From Linyphia triangularis (taxonomy: Eukaryota > Arthropoda > Arachnida > Araneae > Linyphiidae): 64,000 bases of DNA. The DNA lies in NCBI GenBank assembly GCA_963978545.1, contig OZ021729.1, positions 13,406,001 to 13,470,000 on the forward strand, given 5' to 3'. The notes under the pieces were generated by a model. It did no database searches, was not told the origin of the DNA, and saw only the letters and a program-made list of their open reading frames with translations. The position numbers were made by a program, and so were the translations under genes. The first letter of the stretch is position 1; the number at the start of each line of letters is the position of its first letter. Below are positions 60,847 through 64,000 of this stretch, one piece after another.

Positions 60847-62105
60847 AAATTGTATTGTTGATAGATTACTGGTTGGCATCCTCTGAACTCAGCCATAGTG
60901 GGGGACCCATAAAATTATTTTTGGAGACATTTCCCACTTCCCCAATCTGGGCATTAAGCTTTAAATTTGAAGTTCGTTACCTAATAGATTTGGCGAGGTG
61001 GCCACATGCCGTGGTCTCTCAGATCAACTAATCGAATCCCATTGGAATTCTAATTTTGGGGATACATCAATTGTAGAGTGTGTATAGTCAATATTGTGTG
61101 TTGCGGACAGATTAGAGATCTGATCCACCTAAAACTTGGGATAGCATAATTCCGACCTACTAGAATGTAGCACGTTTTGAAAGATGTGGAAGGAAATTGA
61201 TGATCATTTTGATGTATTTCAAGCGACTAGTATTGCACATATTGAAACATATACAAACTTTATTTTTAAAAAAAAATATTTTCTTCCAAAAACCATGTGT
61301 GTTAGAGTCGTTTACTTCCCGTGATTCGGTTTTGAAATCTCGCCATGTTTTTGCGATGATCCCATATAAAAAAGATGTCTTGTTTCACAACGTCTCTTCC
61401 AGAGTCGGTAAGATCAAACGAATTTGTGGCACGTTCTATACCACACCCTAAAAGCGTTTAACAAAGTCGACCACATGCAGCACTAACTTAACACCCTTGG
61501 AGAGACAAAATAATTTGATACATCTGCGACATCAAATTGATGAAATTCATATGTTTTGCAATACAACTCCATGGGTCATTATTGTCAAACGTTTTGGTAT
61601 TTTAAGTGCACGCAAAAACACAAAAATATGTTAATCTATAAAATGTTGCTGTTGAACATTTTAGTTTGATGTTGTATAGTTAAAATTACTTTGAGATTGC
61701 CTCCCTGCACAGTTTAAAATTACAGAATTTCTAACACAGGTAGCACAGAAGTATTGATCAATGTCGGAAACTGCGGTTGTAGGAAGATTGGCCAATCCAT
61801 GCCGAAACTCGAGCAACTTTCCAAAATACACGATTTTTAAAAAATAAACATGTCAAAATCATCATAAAACATATTTTTTGACCTTCCATTCGTTCTTATA
61901 TAATTAAATTTCAATTTTTAAACTCTGCATCAACATTTCAAAACTTCTAGGTTATTTTACCCAACACTGGATTTGATTGGTCAAGTTCTGTAGCTACGGC
62001 CAGTCTATAACGATCTACAACGGGATCGGTCAATGTAGCGTTATATTGGCCAGTGTATTTGCGCTACTGAGGTAAGTACTACTCACTTTTCTCCAATTTC
62101 TATAA
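60847..62105. other. non-coding, probably decayed transposon DNA
   Basis: Moderately GC-richer than the flanks, with many interrupted frames. It precedes the Helitron helicase remnant and may be the eroded remainder of that element, but I could not recognise other helicase motifs. An AATCGAATCCC word at about 61028-61038 resembles a Pol III B-box without a matching A-box. Confidence 0.35.
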
Positions 62106-62384
62106 AAAATTCAGAATTATGTTCGAAGGGGTCCAATAATTTCAGTCGCCTCTCAGTCTATTAGGATTGATCTCTCTCAGACCGACATAACATTATCTTT
62201 CACATTAAAACGCAGCCAATTTGCGTTAATTTCTGCGTACGCTATTACAATAAATAAGGTTCAAGGCCAGTCATTTGACCACGTTGGCATCAATTTGGAA
62301 ACCGTAATATTTTCACACGGCCAGTTGTATGTGTCTTCGTCATGTTCAAGAGTTGCAAGTCAAGTGAAGGTGTATATTAAATAG
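62106..62384 (+). pseudogene. Helitron helicase C-terminal remnant
   Basis: The frame ending in TAG at 62384 encodes the last part of a Pif1-type helicase as found in Helitron RepHel proteins. It has RIDLSQTDITLSFTLKR (pre-motif V), AYAITINKVQGQSFDHVGI (motif V), FSHGQLYV (motif VI region) and a short tail ending VKVYIK. An in-frame TAA at 62103 interrupts the frame just upstream. Motif VI, normally YVALSRV, is changed to YVSSSCSRV, with two extra residues. No Rep domain or upstream helicase motifs are intact. It is a fossil of an autonomous Helitron, the type of element that could have mobilised the two non-autonomous ones in this window. Confidence 0.85.
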
Positions 62385-62495
62385 AATTCATAACAAGGAA
62401 GATTATTGAATGCTTCTAGACAATTCACGTGCAGTATGGTTTTTCAAGAGGTTCTTCATTAAACTAACTTTTTGTCAAATATTTTTTTTTATCCT

Positions 62496-62750
62496 TTCAT
62501 ATATATCAGAAATAGTTTTCATTTGCACAATATTAAGAGAAAAATTTAATTATTAATAAATATTTCGTGTATGTATATTAAATTAAAGTGTTTGATATAT
62601 TCATCATTTTTCACAGGGAGCTATAGTTGAAAAATGATGAATATGATATACACGAAATATTTATTTAAAAAAAAAGGTTTTTTTTTTCCTTCTTTTTTTT
62701 CTTCTTTAATATTACGCAAATGAAAATTATTTCTGATTTATATACATGAA
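62496..62750. mobile_element. fold-back (palindromic) MITE-like element
   Basis: The left arm (62496-62610: TTTCATATATATCAGAAAT, TTTTCATTTGCACAATATTA, AAATATTTCGTGTAT, TTCATCATTTTTCA) is repeated in reverse complement on the right (62622-62750), with a short spacer (about CAGGGAGCTATAGT). The arms differ by small indels and a pyrimidine-rich expansion at 62676-62706. Confidence 0.85.
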
Positions 62751-62797
62751 ATGGTATATAAATATGTTTGTTATTGACAATTTCTCAGAATCTTACA

Positions 62798-62835
<38 letters not shown>

Positions 62836-63338
62836 CAACTTACAAAAAAAAAATTTTTTTTTAATCATTTTAAATCAAAAATCGTAGCGAAAATAGTACT
62901 TTTTCGAAAGGAGTGCGGAAAAGTAACTTTTTCGTACTAGTGTGAAAAAGTACTTTCTCGCACGCCTAGTGCTCAAATATTAAATATAGTCTTGGCATTG
63001 AAATGACATATTTTTAGAAGAAATTCATTAAAAGGCATTGCCAACATTAATAAATATATGTATTAAAAATATTTTTTGCACGTGACTATTAAAAATATTG
63101 TACGCATCATGTGGGAAAATACTTTTTCAAACTCAGTAAATTATTTGACTCGTGCTACTGCACTTGTCAAATAAGAACGTTTGAAGACGTTTGAAAAAGT
63201 ATTACTTTCCCCATAAGTTGCATAAATAATTATTTTTTCTTCAAGTCAATTCCCTCCTCCACGATACAATTACATTTATATCTGTGAAAAAAAAATGTGT
63301 TAAAATTCAAACATTCCTCTGAGAAGAAAATTCTAACT
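62751..63338. other. non-coding spacer
   Basis: Contains an A30 tract (62799-62828) and a cluster of related words around AAAAGTACTTTTTC/AAAAGTAACTTTTTCG at 62900-62960 and AAATACTTTTTCA at 63116-63129 that suggests short degenerate repeats. No gene was recognised. Confidence 0.5.
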
Positions 63339-63480
63339 ATCTAATCTCCATATCTCGTGAAGAGAAATAAATGAAAAGATGCACGCGCATCTAATTCATT
63401 TATACAACAATCTAATTCCCATACCACGGGAACAGAAATAAATGATAAGATGCACGCGCATCTAATTAAGCTTAATAAAT
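63339..63480 (+). repeat. 71-bp tandem duplication carrying a CG-rich palindrome
   Basis: Two copies start ATCTAATYYCC at 63339 and 63410. Each contains the 16-bp inverted repeat AGATGCACGCGCATCT (63377-63392 and 63448-63463), which is perfectly conserved while the flanks have diverged. Confidence 0.88.
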
Positions 63481-63730
63481 ATATGGCATCCCCCTACAGC
63501 GTTACAGAATAAGCAGTCAGTAATCAAGGTAACTCTTTAGTGAGGAAAACTTTATGATACAGTCATTGGTAGAAGTGGGGATGGAGGAGAAGGGGGGGGG
63601 GGGAGGGAAGTTGGTGACAAGTGCAACCCTCCCCCCTCCCCATCTCCCTTAACAATAAACTTTATAATTTCCTTTTTTTTTTTATAGTAAAAAGATTAAC
63701 TAGTAAGGAAATAATTAAGGGATTGAGAAG
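63481..63730. other. non-coding spacer with G-rich / C-rich block
   Basis: From about 63578 a purine block with a G12 run (63592-63603) is followed about 25 bp later by a C-rich block (CCCTCCCCCCTCCCCATC). The two are largely complementary, so the pair could form a hairpin, or each a quadruplex-like or triplex structure. No gene was recognised. Confidence 0.6.
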
Positions 63731-63934
63731 CAAATGGGTCTAAGTGACTTTTCTTAACTTTTGAGAAAATACACTTTACATTTTCTTATTTATATTAAAT
63801 TCAATGAAAGCTAGTGATATATTCCAGAGGTTGGTATTTGAACATTAAAAAATTTTCATACAAATTTAATATAAATAAGAAACTTTAAAGTGTATTTTCT
63901 TAAAAGTTAAGAAAAGTCACTTGGGCCCTTTGCT
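63731..63934. mobile_element. fold-back element with ~75-bp inverted repeats
   Basis: The left arm (63731-63806: GCAAATGGGTCTAAGTGACT, TTCTTAACTTTTGAG, TACACTTTACATTTTCTTAT) is repeated in reverse complement at 63862-63934, around a spacer of about 55 bp. The arms are roughly 90% alike. It has no coding capacity. Confidence 0.85.
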
Positions 63935-64000
63935 TTTCAGGTCCTTTATTTATACTTCCTAACACTAACATTAAACAAGGGTTCAAAATTTATTGTTATT

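Overview
The window is AT-rich, repeat-dense eukaryotic DNA with a single convincing protein-coding gene: a bHLH transcription factor of the Net/ATOH8 family on the minus strand (ATG at 33306). The Net-type bHLH, the intron-like spacing, the long poly-A/T tracts and the mix of Helitron, hAT-like, LTR and SINE repeats point to an arthropod nuclear genome. A chelicerate such as a spider is a guess, not something the sequence proves. I see no prokaryotic operons, rRNA, functional tRNA genes or CRISPR arrays.

Layout. Positions 1-9464 are non-coding, with a hAT-like MITE (1216-1649), a 20-bp minisatellite (1672-2030), a degenerate repeat block with tRNA-like modules (3640-4310) and several GC-richer islands. 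Positions 9465-13643 are a 4.2-kb non-autonomous Helitron whose core is 24.6 copies of a 148-bp satellite. Positions 14021-18518 hold a second MITE and a 2.3-kb hAT-like element. A solitary LTR-like unit with a textbook heat-shock promoter lies at 19195-19624. Positions 20-32 kb are mostly non-coding, with a third MITE (23750-24162), a dispersed repeat and a GC-richer block at 28.6-29.0 kb. The net gene occupies 32239-33306, and its upstream GC-richer region extends to about 33960.

Positions 34-64 kb are again gene-poor. They hold a fourth MITE (36614-36939), a TIR element (40200-40920), a candidate enhancer with two RFX X-box motifs (44640-45190), a second, smaller Helitron of the same design in the opposite orientation (49263-50599), a diverged tandem array with duplicated near-perfect hairpins (55110-56240) and a cluster of five CAGGTG E-boxes (56309-56526). 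Further on are two tRNA-derived SINE copies (one with a 13-bp target-site duplication), a decayed Helitron helicase C-terminus (62106-62384) and two fold-back elements (62496-62750, 63731-63934).

How it fits together. A developmental bHLH regulator sits in a wide gene desert, which is the usual setting for such genes, and several GC-richer islands could be its cis-regulatory modules (inference). The rest is transposon-derived. The two satellite-bearing Helitrons and the helicase remnant show that Helitron activity shaped this locus and produced a satellite array. I found no convincing new multi-gene system. The most notable items are the paired tandem-repeat Helitrons with multi-unit duplications, the heat-shock LTR, the duplicated hairpin and a strong splice donor 18 nt before the net stop codon.
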